Of a DNA stretch of 33,662 nt, positions 25,668 to 33,101 are shown piece after piece (the first letter of the stretch is position 1; every line of letters starts with the position of its first letter). The stretch covers positions 1 through 33,662 of the forward strand of contig JAFRZC010000050.1 in the NCBI GenBank assembly GCA_017442765.1, in the 5' to 3' direction. This DNA comes from Prevotella sp. GTDB taxonomy: Bacteria > Bacteroidota > Bacteroidia > Bacteroidales > Bacteroidaceae. Under the pieces are notes generated by a model. It saw only the letters and a program-made list of their open reading frames with translations. It ran no database searches and was not told where the DNA came from. Both the position numbers and the translations under genes were made by a program.

Positions 25668-25800
25668 GAAACATATATGTTTTACCTTCCAAAACATGGT
25701 CTTTCGCATCGCGAAACGCGGTCTTTCACCACCCGAAACATATATCTCTCACACTCGAAACATATATCTTTCAGAAACGGAACATGATAAATCGAAAGCG
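25668..25800. repeat. Six-unit array with 22-bp period, GAAAC...TTTC dyads
   Basis: GAAAC or a close variant begins at 25668, 25691, 25713, 25735, 25757 and 25779 (spacings 23, 22, 22, 22, 22). Most units read GAAACATATATCTTTC or GAAACGCGGTCTTTC, which are near-perfect dyads. No spacers are present. The period equals that of the unrelated-sequence array at 14107, so both may belong to one class of element. Confidence 0.7.
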
Positions 25801-25962
25801 AAAAATCGCATACTGTCCTGATAGCCAGCGCGTTGACAATCTGCTGATTTTTACTCTGTTTTCTTGACAATCCGTTGCCTGTAGCCGGAAAATCGCCAAA
25901 ACAGCAGTTTAAATGTTAAAATCAAGCGAAAGAAATTGGAAAGAATGTTAAATTTTTCGCAT

Positions 25963-26030
25963 AAAAAATTGACTGTCTCCCGACAACCAATTTTTAACTA
26001 ACCTTAATAATCTAATACCATGAAAAACAC
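25963..26030 (-). ncRNA. Candidate small RNA of about 65 nt with its own promoter and terminator
   Basis: A full promoter (26035-26065) fires leftward, and about 35 nt later a terminator hairpin appears. On the minus strand 25992-25982 pairs with 25977-25967 across a GGGA loop, 11 bp including two G-U pairs, followed at once by U6 (25968-25963). The two wobble positions would be mismatches on the plus strand, so the hairpin is built for minus-strand RNA. No minus-strand gene lies downstream before the divergent DUF4332 region, so it is either a free-standing sRNA or an attenuated leader whose gene is gone. The body (GTGTTTTTCATGGTATTAG) looks like an intergenic element I associate with Bacteroidales genomes; this is from memory, not a search. 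Confidence 0.6.
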
Positions 26031-26034
26031 ACTG

Positions 26035-26065
26035 CAAAGATAAGCTTTTTCCCAATGATTACCAA
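26035..26065 (-). promoter_or_regulatory. Promoter of the candidate small RNA
   Basis: On the minus strand TTG (26063-26065), a 20-bp gap and TATCTTTG (26035-26042), a perfect -7 element pointing into a region without genes. Confidence 0.7.
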
Positions 26066-26140
26066 CACTTTGCGAAATAAACGGCACTCAATATAACAAA
26101 AATTAAGGATTGGCTTAGTTGTTTTAAATTTTATTCACAG

Positions 26141-26176
26141 AAAAAAAGATGATTTGCCTAAGAGCAAATCATCTTT
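26141..26176 (-). terminator. Terminator of tRNA-Ser
   Basis: AAAGATGATTTGC (26145-26157) pairs perfectly with GCAAATCATCTTT (26164-26176), 13 bp with a 6-nt loop. On the minus strand it ends in T7 (26147-26141). It lies 12 bp beyond the tRNA 3' end. Confidence 0.9.
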
Positions 26177-26188
26177 CCAGGAACTTTG

Positions 26189-26276
26189 CGGAAGGTGAGG
26201 GATTCAAACCCCCGATACCCGAAAAGGGTATACCGGATTTCGAGTCCAGCGCGATCGATCACTCTGCCAACCTTCC
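26189..26276 (-). tRNA. tRNA-Ser (anticodon CGA)
   Basis: On the minus strand the 5' acceptor GGAAGGT (26276-26270) pairs with ACCTTCC (26196-26190), with discriminator G at 26189. The anticodon arm is CTGGA-CTCGAAA-TCCGG, giving anticodon CGA for UCG codons. A long variable arm (TACCC-TTTTC-GGGTA) and the T arm GGGGGTTTGAATCCCTC confirm a class II serine tRNA of 88 nt. CCA is not encoded. It has its own promoter and terminator. Confidence 0.95.
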
Positions 26277-26293
26277 TTTTCTTTTTGCGGCTG

Positions 26294-26324
26294 CAAAAGT
26301 AGTAATAATTTTCGGTTCTGCAAA
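26294..26324 (-). promoter_or_regulatory. Promoter of tRNA-Ser
   Basis: On the minus strand TTTG (26321-26324), a 19-bp gap and TACTTTTG (26294-26301), ending 17 bp before the mature tRNA. The -33 element sits within a small palindrome (26318-26334). Confidence 0.75.
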
Positions 26325-26363
26325 ATTTTTGCAGTTAATTTTACAAATTATTTCCCGTTCTCC

Positions 26364-28031
26364 CTACCAACATATTTTACAGATGCTCGCGCCATAGGAG
26401 GGCAGTTGCACCTCTACGGGCTCATCGGGAGAAAGCCGGAGCTGGAAGGAAGTACCACGAAGCAAGTCGATAGCCGGCAGGTTGCGCACGGGCAGACGGA
26501 GACAGTCGAACGCATGGCCGGGTATGACGACCTGACAGCGGGTGGCCACAGGGGAGAAGTTGGCAACAACAAGAAGCAGACAGGTGTCAGTCTTACGCAG
26601 GAAAGCGTATTGCCTGTTGGCATCGTAGCCAGGTACGCGGAGATTAGCATACTGCAAATCGAAGAACTGACCATCGGCAACAGCGGGTTCTTTGGCTATG
26701 CCGAGCAACTGGCGGTACTGCCGTTCAAGCTGCCGCTCGTCTGGCCGCAGCTGACGACGGTCGAAGAAGCCACGACGCACTGTGTCGAGACACCAATAGT
26801 CGAAAATAGTAGTACGTCCGTCGTGACCGCTGAAGCCTTCCGCATCCATGCCGCACTCGCCATATTCCTGTCCGGCGTAATGCATATAGGGATTAGTACC
26901 CATCAAGAGACTTACTGCTATGGCAGGCATTGCAGCACGCGCACTTCCCACAAAAAAACCGGAGGCAATGCGCTGCTCATCGTGGTTCTCAAGAAAATAG
27001 AGCATGTGTGCACGAATGTCGTCAACCGCCTGCCATTGCCGGGTGATGTCGGATGCCGGGCGGCGATGACAGACCACGTCGCGCAGACAATCGTACATGC
27101 CCACCTTATCATAAAGGAAGTCGAATCCTGCCTTAAGATAGGCGCGGTAGAGGCCAGGATTATAAACCTCACCAATGAAAAGAATATCGGGGAATCTCTT
27201 TTTAACAGCCTCTATGGCATAGGTCCAGAAGGCCGTCGGCACCATCTCCGCCATGTCGCAACGGAAACCATCGATGCCCTTTGACGCCCAGAAACGCAGA
27301 ATCTCCGACATCTTCAGCCACGTGTCTGGCTCGGGAGAGAAGTGCTCGCTTCTTCCGCCTGCGTCACAATAGTCAATGCCGTAGTTCAGCTTCACCGTCT
27401 CATACCAGTCGTCGCGCCCGGGATGACTGTCGAAACGGTCGTTCCCAGTCGCCTTTGCAGGAGCCTCCTTATAGTCACCCACATCAAACAACGGCTCAAA
27501 GGGCTGCCCCCAGCAATAATAAAAGTTGTTTTTTGTCGAGAAATGCTTGGCGGCATCGTCGTGTGCACCCAAATCATCTATGCCTTTAGGTTTTGCTATG
27601 GATTGATACTCGCGCGCCACATGGTTGGGCACAAAATCCATGACAACCTTCAGACCGGCACGATGGGTACGCTCGATTAGTGCATCCCACTCCCCCATCC
27701 TATTCTCTACATCGACGGCTAAATCAGGGTCAACATCATAATAATCAACAATGGCGTATGGCGATCCGGCATTGCCTTTCACAACAGCCGGATGCTGACG
27801 GGGAACGCCATAGCGTGAATAGTCCGTCTTTGTGGCATGGCGGATTACACCTGTGTACCACACATGCGTAAAGCCCATCTCACGAATACGGCGAAGGGTC
27901 TTCGCATCGAAGTCGCGGAATTTCCCACAACCGTTTTCAACAATCGTCCCATTCACCTTATTGGTTACGTTACGATTGCCGAAAAGGCGCGGAAGCACCT
28001 GATAAATCAGTATTTTCTCAGTCGATGCCAT
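26364..28031 (-). CDS. GH13 alpha-amylase family glycoside hydrolase
   Basis: The 555-aa product is a (beta/alpha)8 GH13 enzyme acting on alpha-glucans. Conserved regions are DFVPNH (132-137), GFRCDMAEM with nucleophile D259, FIGEVY with acid/base E288, and LENHDEQR with D351. A C-terminal beta domain follows (residues about 460-555). There is no signal peptide, so it probably acts in the cytoplasm on glycogen or imported maltodextrins. An insertion near 138-235 (after DFVPNH) is rich in charged residues. Its start lies 14 bp inside the end of fabD, so the two are probably co-transcribed despite unrelated roles. Exact substrate cannot be told from the sequence. Confidence 0.9.
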   Translation of the reverse strand: MASTEKILIYQVLPRLFGNRNVTNKVNGTIVENGCGKFRDFDAKTLRRIREMGFTHVWYTGVIRHATKTDYSRYGVPRQHPAVVKGNAGSPYAIVDYYDVDPDLAVDVENRMGEWDALIERTHRAGLKVVMDFVPNHVAREYQSIAKPKGIDDLGAHDDAAKHFSTKNNFYYCWGQPFEPLFDVGDYKEAPAKATGNDRFDSHPGRDDWYETVKLNYGIDYCDAGGRSEHFSPEPDTWLKMSEILRFWASKGIDGFRCDMAEMVPTAFWTYAIEAVKKRFPDILFIGEVYNPGLYRAYLKAGFDFLYDKVGMYDCLRDVVCHRRPASDITRQWQAVDDIRAHMLYFLENHDEQRIASGFFVGSARAAMPAIAVSLLMGTNPYMHYAGQEYGECGMDAEGFSGHDGRTTIFDYWCLDTVRRGFFDRRQLRPDERQLERQYRQLLGIAKEPAVADGQFFDLQYANLRVPGYDANRQYAFLRKTDTCLLLVVANFSPVATRCQVVIPGHAFDCLRLPVRNLPAIDLLRGTSFQLRLSPDEPVEVQLPSYGASICKICW

Positions 28032-28905
28032 GCGCTGTCACATCACGTGAGATGCGGGCTATCATGCCTTGCAGGGCTTTGCCCGGACCGCACTCTGTAA
28101 AATCAGTAGCACCATCGGCTATCATCTGCTGCACCGAGGCAGTCCAGCGGACAGAGCTGGTCAGCTGACGGGTGAGGTTTTCTTTTATCTCGGCAGCGTC
28201 AGTATGAGGTTTAGCATCGACATTCTGATAGACAGGACACTTCGGATCCTTGATTTCAGTTTGCTCTATAGCTTTCTGTAGCTCATCCTTGGCAGGCTGC
28301 ATCAGCGGAGAATGGAACGCTCCGCCTACAGGAAGGGGCAAGGCACGCTTAGCTCCAGCTTCCTTCAATTTCTCACAAGCCATATTAACAGCCTCCACAT
28401 TACCTGAGATGACAAGTTGTCCCGGACAATTATAATTAGCGGGAATCACCACGTTGTCGGCCGTGCTCACCTCGTTGCAAACGTTCTCGACCACCTCATC
28501 GGCCAGTCCGATGATGGCTGCCATCGTTCCGGGAGCCAACTCAGTGGCCGTCTGCATAGCCATGGCACGGGCATATACCAATCGTAAGCCATCCTCAAAG
28601 CTCAGTGCACCAGCGGCGACAAGAGCCGAGAACTCACCCAAAGAATGACCGGCCACCATTGCCGGCGCAAATGCCTCGCCCATGCAAAGCGCACTAATTA
28701 CGCTGTGCAGGAATACCGCAGGCTGAGTAACTTTCGTCTGCTTCAACTCGTCTGCAGTACCATTGAACATAATCTCTGTGATTTTGAAACCAAGAATCTC
28801 GTCGGCCTTATCGAATAACTCCTTGGCCAAAGGGTTGGTTTCATACAAATCTTTACCCATTCCAGGGAACTGCGCTCCTTGTCCAGGAAAAACAAATGCT
28901 TTCAT
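28018..28905 (-). CDS. fabD: Malonyl-CoA:ACP transacylase
   Basis: Transfers malonyl groups from CoA to acyl carrier protein for fatty-acid elongation. The 295-aa product starts MKAFVFPGQGAQFPGMGKDL. The nucleophile S88 is in GHSLG (86-90), and the catalytic histidine H198 is in GGAFHSPLM. Length and motifs are complete. It carries a -7 element 43 bp upstream and overlaps the downstream amylase gene by 14 bp. No other fab genes are adjacent. Confidence 0.95.
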   Translation of the reverse strand: MKAFVFPGQGAQFPGMGKDLYETNPLAKELFDKADEILGFKITEIMFNGTADELKQTKVTQPAVFLHSVISALCMGEAFAPAMVAGHSLGEFSALVAAGALSFEDGLRLVYARAMAMQTATELAPGTMAAIIGLADEVVENVCNEVSTADNVVIPANYNCPGQLVISGNVEAVNMACEKLKEAGAKRALPLPVGGAFHSPLMQPAKDELQKAIEQTEIKDPKCPVYQNVDAKPHTDAAEIKENLTRQLTSSVRWTASVQQMIADGATDFTECGPGKALQGMIARISRDVTAHGID

Positions 28906-28947
28906 TTTCGTAATTCTTTACAATTTCATTTATTATCTTATGCGGTG

Positions 28948-28955
28948 CAAAATTA
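28948..28955 (-). promoter_or_regulatory. Likely -7 element of fabD
   Basis: Minus-strand TAATTTTG at 28955-28948. No clear TTTG is found 19-21 bp upstream, so the promoter is only half supported. Confidence 0.5.
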
Positions 28956-29054
28956 CGAAAATTCCGATTAAGCGAAAAGAAAAGCAATGAATTTCTTTTC
29001 TTGAGCGTGAGGAATTTATACAAAAAACGAGTGAAAAGTCAAATATATTTGAAC

Positions 29055-29093
29055 AAAAGAAATCTCTCATCACTTGACGTGAGAGAGATTTCT
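29055..29093 (-). terminator. Terminator of the rpsF-rpsR-rplI operon
   Basis: AGAAATCTCTC (29058-29068) pairs with GAGAGATTTCT (29083-29093). Reading leftward the stem ends in TTCTTTTG. It lies 40 bp beyond the rplI stop. Confidence 0.75.
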
Positions 29094-29132
29094 CCATTTA
29101 TACGCTGTTTTACAGTGCGAAAATATACTATT

Positions 29133-29744
29133 CTATTCCGTTGCAGTTTCTTCGGCCTTTGCCTCAAGAAATTCCTCAACCTCTTCTTCCATAGTAGGCT
29201 CTGCAGCAACTTCCTCTACAGGTGTTTCCTCGACAACCTCAGGAGTTTCCTCAGTTGCCTTTGTTTGCTTCTGAGCTGCCTTTTCGGCGGCAAGCTCATC
29301 GGCATTCTCGGCGACTACGGTTACGGGAATTTTTACTTCAACCTCCTTATGGAAATGTACGACGGCCTCATACTCGCCAACATGCTTTGCGTCGCGCATG
29401 GTGACAATCTTACGGTCAACCTCGATTCCCTTTTCTGCCAAGGCAGCTACAACTTGGGCAGCACCTACAGAACCATAGAGCTGACCTGTCACGCTGACCT
29501 TTGCGGGTATCTCAAGTGCCACACCCTCATAAACTTTGGCCTTGTCCTCTGCCGCAGCTTTCTGAGCGGCAAGCTTATGAGCCTGCTGACGCAGATTCTC
29601 GGCAAGCACTTTCTTAGCCGATTTCGTTGCAATAATGGCTTTGCCCTGAGGAATGAGATAGTTGCGGCCATAACCGTTTCTCACGTTCACAATTTCGTTC
29701 TTGTAACCCAAGCCGATAATGTCTTCTTTCAATATAATTTCCAT
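29133..29744 (-). CDS. rplI: Ribosomal protein L9 with acidic C-terminal extension
   Basis: The 203-aa product is L9 of the large subunit. The N-terminal domain begins MEIILKEDIIGLGYKNEIVNVRNGYGRNYLIPQGKA, followed by the connecting helix and C-terminal domain up to about residue 150. Typical L9 is 147-150 aa; here about 50 extra residues follow, rich in Glu, Val, Thr and Ala (for example VEETPVEEVAAEPTMEEEVE). The extension is low-complexity and probably disordered. It is the third gene of the rpsF-rpsR-rplI operon, starting 16 bp after rpsR. Confidence 0.95.
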   Translation of the reverse strand: MEIILKEDIIGLGYKNEIVNVRNGYGRNYLIPQGKAIIATKSAKKVLAENLRQQAHKLAAQKAAAEDKAKVYEGVALEIPAKVSVTGQLYGSVGAAQVVAALAEKGIEVDRKIVTMRDAKHVGEYEAVVHFHKEVEVKIPVTVVAENADELAAEKAAQKQTKATEETPEVVEETPVEEVAAEPTMEEEVEEFLEAKAEETATE

Positions 29745-29760
29745 GCTGTTTCCTCCTTTT

Positions 29761-30027
29761 TTATTTCATCAAATCGGTTACGTAAGGAAGCAGAGCTAAA
29801 TGGCGCGCACGTTTCACGGCCTGTGCTACACGACGCTGATACTTCAAACTGGTTCCAGTAATACGACGGGGCAGGATTTTTCCCTGCTCGTTCAGGAATT
29901 TCTTAAGAAACTCGGGATCTTTGTAGTCGATGTACTTGATGCCACTCTTCTTGAAACGGCAATACTTCTTCTTCTTAGTATCGATAGAAGGGGCGTTCAG
30001 ATAACGGATTTCTGATTGTTCTGCCAT
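29761..30027 (-). CDS. rpsR: Ribosomal protein S18
   Basis: The 88-aa small-subunit protein contains the family core [21 protein letters not shown] and the basic [29 protein letters not shown]. It pairs with S6 on the ribosome platform. It lies three bases after rpsF, reflecting tight coupling of the S6-S18 pair. The ssb or priB gene found between them in some bacteria is absent. Confidence 0.97.
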   Translation of the reverse strand: MAEQSEIRYLNAPSIDTKKKKYCRFKKSGIKYIDYKDPEFLKKFLNEQGKILPRRITGTSLKYQRRVAQAVKRARHLALLPYVTDLMK

Positions 30028-30030
30028 GAT

Positions 30031-30375
30031 TTAAGCCTCCTCTTTTTTTGCAAGTTTGCTGCGACGCTTCTCTGCATAGGCGGCAGCATACTTGTCGAGT
30101 TTAACGGTGATGTAACGGATAACTTTCTCGTCGCGGCGGTAGCCGGTCTCGAGTTTGTCAACGATAGCAGGATCGGCCTTGAACTCGATCAGGTTATAGA
30201 AACCCGATGTCTTCTTGTCAATCTGATAGGCCAGTTTCTTCATTCCCCAGGCCTCTTCGTTCAAAATCTCTGCACCATTATCGGTGAGAATCTTCTTGAA
30301 TTTAGCGACCGTTTCCTTTGCCTGTTCATCAGACAAAACGGGAGTCAAAATGAAAACGGTTTCGTATTGATTCAT
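30031..30375 (-). CDS. rpsF: Ribosomal protein S6
   Basis: The 114-aa small-subunit protein starts [23 protein letters not shown] and contains the conserved [23 protein letters not shown] segment. It ends in a Lys/Glu-rich tail. It is the first gene of rpsF-rpsR-rplI and is served by a consensus promoter 58 bp upstream. Confidence 0.97.
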   Translation of the reverse strand: MNQYETVFILTPVLSDEQAKETVAKFKKILTDNGAEILNEEAWGMKKLAYQIDKKTSGFYNLIEFKADPAIVDKLETGYRRDEKVIRYITVKLDKYAAAYAEKRRSKLAKKEEA

Positions 30376-30432
30376 ACTGTTTAAAATTAATAAAAAATTG
30401 AATAAAAAGATGCTCTTTCAAAAAATGCGGTG

Positions 30433-30464
30433 CAAAATTACTGATTTTTCTTGACGTGACCAAA
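30433..30464 (-). promoter_or_regulatory. Promoter of the rpsF operon
   Basis: Minus-strand TTTG (30461-30464), 20-bp gap, TAATTTTG (30433-30440). Its -33 element lies between the -33 and -7 elements of the divergent promoter at 30451-30481, so the two promoters interlock and RNA polymerase cannot occupy both at once. Confidence 0.75.
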
Positions 30465-30481
30465 TATTTTTTGTATTTTTG
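30451..30481 (+). promoter_or_regulatory. Promoter of the 59-aa membrane-protein gene
   Basis: TTG (30451-30453), 20-bp gap, TATTTTTG (30474-30481). The ATG begins at 30490, eight bases after the element, so the leader would be at most a few bases. Confidence 0.65.
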
Positions 30482-30489
30482 TCCCAGAA

Positions 30490-30669
30490 ATGAGTTTTTT
30501 ATCTAAATACAAGAACTTTTTAGGCCTTCCATTAGTATATGCGGGAGTGGCAGAATTGCTGTTGTGCTGGATTCTCGGACTGACAAGATTCAACTTTCTG
30601 TTGCTGTTGGGCTGGCTGATGATTACAGGCGGTATCGTCGGTTTTGTAATCCTAAACAGGAAAAAATAA
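30490..30669 (+). CDS. Small two-span membrane protein, 59 aa
   Basis: An ATG at 30490 opens a 59-aa frame: MSFLSKYKNFLGLPLVYAGV, then a hydrophobic run AELLLCWILGLTRFNFLLLL, then GWLMITGGIVGFVILNRKKx ending in lysines before TAA. Two membrane spans with a short loop are likely. A matched promoter directly upstream and a terminator one base after the stop support a real gene although it is short. It sits between the ribosomal operon and rprY on the opposite strand. I do not recognise a family. Confidence 0.65.
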   Translation: MSFLSKYKNFLGLPLVYAGVAELLLCWILGLTRFNFLLLLGWLMITGGIVGFVILNRKK

Positions 30670-30694
30670 GGGGGAGTCAGATTTCCGACTCCCC
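30670..30694. terminator. Bidirectional terminator between the 59-aa gene and rprY
   Basis: GGGGAGTC (30671-30678) pairs with GACTCCCC (30687-30694). On the minus strand the stem is followed by TTATTTTTTCC, a strong terminator for the rprX/rprY transcript. On the plus strand the T-tail is weaker. Confidence 0.8.
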
Positions 30695-30703
30695 TCTTCT
30701 GGT

Positions 30704-31405
30704 TTATTCTTCCGATTCGGGAGAAATAAGCTTATAGCCTTTTCCGTGAATGTTGATGATTTCAATCTGCGGGTCGTCTTTCAGATGCTTACGCAATTTG
30801 GTGATGTAAACATCCATTGAGCGCGCGTTGAAATAGTTGTCGTCAATCCAGATGGTCTTCAAGGCAAAGTCACGCTGCAGAATCTCGTTGGCATGTGAGC
30901 AAAGCAGTGCCAGCAACTCGTTCTCCTTAGTGGTCAGCTTGGTCTGTTTGCCATCGATGACGAGCGTCTGCTTCTGTGTGTCAAACGTGAAGCGGCCGAT
31001 GTGATAGAGCGTGGCTTCCTTGGTTTTCTTTCCGTGCACGCGGCGAAGGATGGCCTCGATGCGCATCACGAGTTCTTCCATAGAGAAGGGTTTGGTGATG
31101 TAGTCGTCGGCACCGATTTTGAATCCCTCGAGGATATCTTCTTTCAGAACCTTAGCCGTCAGGAAGATAATGGGAATCTCAGCATTGGCCTGCCGGATCT
31201 CCTGTGCCAAAGTAAAACCGTCCTTCTTCGGCATCATCACATCGAGCACACAAATGTCGTACTTGGCTTTGAGGAATTCTTTGTAGCCTACCTCACCATC
31301 GGGGCAAAGCGTTGCCTGATAGTCTTTTGCCTGTAAATACTCGCGAAGCAGCATTCCGAGGTTCTCGTCGTCTTCGCACAATAAGATTTTCAATTTCTCG
31401 TCCAT
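30704..31405 (-). CDS. rprY: OmpR-family response regulator, RprY-like
   Basis: The 233-aa product has a receiver domain (MDEKLKILLCEDDENLG, acidic pocket at 11-13, phosphoacceptor D55 in LDVMMPKKDG, K in TKPF) and a C-terminal winged-helix DNA-binding domain (LTTKENELLALLC, ARSMDVYITKLRKHL). The ATG at 31405 is preferred over a TTG at 31414 because it begins the family N-terminus. Bacteroides RprY is the partner of RprX, named for regulating porin-like outer-membrane proteins. It follows the kinase gene by five bases. Confidence 0.93.
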   Translation of the reverse strand: MDEKLKILLCEDDENLGMLLREYLQAKDYQATLCPDGEVGYKEFLKAKYDICVLDVMMPKKDGFTLAQEIRQANAEIPIIFLTAKVLKEDILEGFKIGADDYITKPFSMEELVMRIEAILRRVHGKKTKEATLYHIGRFTFDTQKQTLVIDGKQTKLTTKENELLALLCSHANEILQRDFALKTIWIDDNYFNARSMDVYITKLRKHLKDDPQIEIINIHGKGYKLISPESEE

Positions 31406-31410
31406 AGTTT

Positions 31411-32961
31411 TCAAATTTTAATGATTGGTAATTTAATAATGAATTTCGTTCCCTTTCCGTATTCGCTGTCAACGGAGATGCTTCCTCCCATTGAGTCAAC
31501 GATATTCTTCACGTATGCGAGTCCCAGTCCAAACCCTTTCACGTCGTGCACATTTCCCGTGTGTACGCGGTAGAATTTCTCGAATACTTTTTTGAGGTTC
31601 TCCTTTTTGATACCCTGCCCCGTGTCGCGTATGGAGAAGCAGAGATGGTCGTTGGTGTTCCACGTGCGGATATAGATGTTAAGCGGCTGGTCGGGCTTGC
31701 GGTACTTCACTGCGTTGTCGAAGAGGTTGTTGATGGCGTTCTGGAAATGAATCTCATCCACGAACATGCTCGAGTCCACGGCCTCTATCTCGGTGTATAT
31801 CTTTCCGCCAGTGTGTTCCACGCGGAGGGTGAATGAGCTTGCGATGTTCTCCACCATCTCGTTCAGGTCGAGTTCTTTTTTGTTGAACGACACCGACTTG
31901 CGGTCGAACATCGACATCTGCAACACTTTCTCCACGAGCATCCTCAGGCGTTTGGTGTCGTCGTTGATGGTCTGGCTGAGGTGCTTGGTCATCCGCTCGC
32001 TCTTGGTCACGCTGTCGTCGTTGAGCATCTGCGCAGCCAACGAGATACTGGCTATGGGGGTCTTCAGCTCGTGGGTCATGTTGTTAATAAAGTCGTTCTT
32101 TATCTCGGTATAGCGTTTCTGACGGAAAATCGTTGCGATGGTGAAGAGGAAAGTGATGAGCAGCACCAACGTGAAAACCACCGAGGGTATCATGAACCGC
32201 ACCGAGGAGAAGATGTAGGAGTTCATGTCGGGGAAGTGTATTTTCACCACACCCATCTTGTTGGCCGGATCGTTGCGGAAGAGCACCTGCGAGTAGGTGT
32301 ACTCCTCGCCCTCGTCAGAATAGTCGGGACAGCGATAGACCTCGCGCCCGTCCTGAGTTTGTACGGTGAAATGATAGGCTATGTTGATGCCGTTGTTCAT
32401 CAGCTCGGCCTTGAGGTCCTGGTCAAGGAGCTTGAAGTTGATGCGCTCCTTCAGCGGTTTGTCCGATGCGGAGTAGAGGATGGAATAGACCACCTCGTTG
32501 AGCAGGGCTTTTTGGTAGATGAAGCGGTTATGAATAATCTCCTGCATCGACTTGTTGGCTTCCGAGATGGCGTTACGGTCTTTGCGCATGATCATGGCCT
32601 TGGGCATCTGCGAGGGCTTGGCCGTGATGGTTTTCAGCTCGAACGAGGAATAGACCGTGCCGTCTTTTCCTGTGACGGAATACTGGTGCGACCGCTGAAT
32701 CGATCCGTCGGGCTGTTGGCCCACGGAGTCTTGGCTGAAAGCCCGCCGCTCGGTCTCGTTGACATCTTTCTCTAAATAGCGCAGAGTCTCGTTCAGCTCC
32801 AGATTACGCGAGGCCTGATAGAGGGCGCGGTTGACCGACTCGTCGAACTGCTCCTTTTTCATGTTGGCCATCTCGCGAATGTACTGCAGTTGCAGGAAAA
32901 GCAACGCGAGAAACGAGAGCCCCATGATGATGGCTATGATCCAGATGGTTCTTTTCTTCAT
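31411..32961 (-). CDS. rprX: Sensor histidine kinase, RprX-like
   Basis: The 516-aa product has a first membrane span at about 6-26, a periplasmic sensor region to about 245, a second span (IPSVVFTLVLLITFLFTIATIF), then HisKA with the phosphorylated histidine H297 in NNMTHELKTP. The HATPase domain has the N box (NAINNLFDNAVKYR), G1 (DTGQGI) and G2 (GFGLGLAYV). All motifs are intact. It is the first gene of the rprX-rprY pair. A -7 element lies only six bases from its ATG, so its mRNA may be leaderless. The signal sensed is unknown. Confidence 0.93.
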   Translation of the reverse strand: MKKRTIWIIAIIMGLSFLALLFLQLQYIREMANMKKEQFDESVNRALYQASRNLELNETLRYLEKDVNETERRAFSQDSVGQQPDGSIQRSHQYSVTGKDGTVYSSFELKTITAKPSQMPKAMIMRKDRNAISEANKSMQEIIHNRFIYQKALLNEVVYSILYSASDKPLKERINFKLLDQDLKAELMNNGINIAYHFTVQTQDGREVYRCPDYSDEGEEYTYSQVLFRNDPANKMGVVKIHFPDMNSYIFSSVRFMIPSVVFTLVLLITFLFTIATIFRQKRYTEIKNDFINNMTHELKTPIASISLAAQMLNDDSVTKSERMTKHLSQTINDDTKRLRMLVEKVLQMSMFDRKSVSFNKKELDLNEMVENIASSFTLRVEHTGGKIYTEIEAVDSSMFVDEIHFQNAINNLFDNAVKYRKPDQPLNIYIRTWNTNDHLCFSIRDTGQGIKKENLKKVFEKFYRVHTGNVHDVKGFGLGLAYVKNIVDSMGGSISVDSEYGKGTKFIIKLPIIKI

Positions 32962-32966
32962 GTCGG

Positions 32967-32974
32967 CAAAGGTA
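32967..32974 (-). promoter_or_regulatory. -7 element of rprX, almost touching the start codon
   Basis: Minus-strand TACCTTTG (32974-32967). The A of the ATG is at 32961, six bases after the last G, the same spacing as at pyrB. No convincing -33 TTTG is seen. Confidence 0.55.
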
Positions 32975-33101
32975 GCGCATTTCTTAATACGTTAACATTT
33001 AAACGTTAATTATTTTCCGCATTTTTACGTATTTTAACTAAAATAAAAGTTTTTGTGTTCATTTCATCAACTACAAAATCAGAAGTTAAGGAGTTAAGAA
33101 C

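Noticed and set aside
25668..25800. CRISPR array
   Set aside because: Same reason: tandem dyads without spacers and no cas genes nearby.
26406..27284. Plus-strand open frame of 292 codons opposite the GH13 gene
   Set aside because: The GH13 frame carries all catalytic regions; the opposite frame has no recognisable features.
29001..29861. Plus-strand open frame of 286 codons opposite rplI
   Set aside because: It covers the rplI terminator, rplI and part of rpsR in antisense; its apparent hydrophobicity comes from the complement of Glu/Lys codons.
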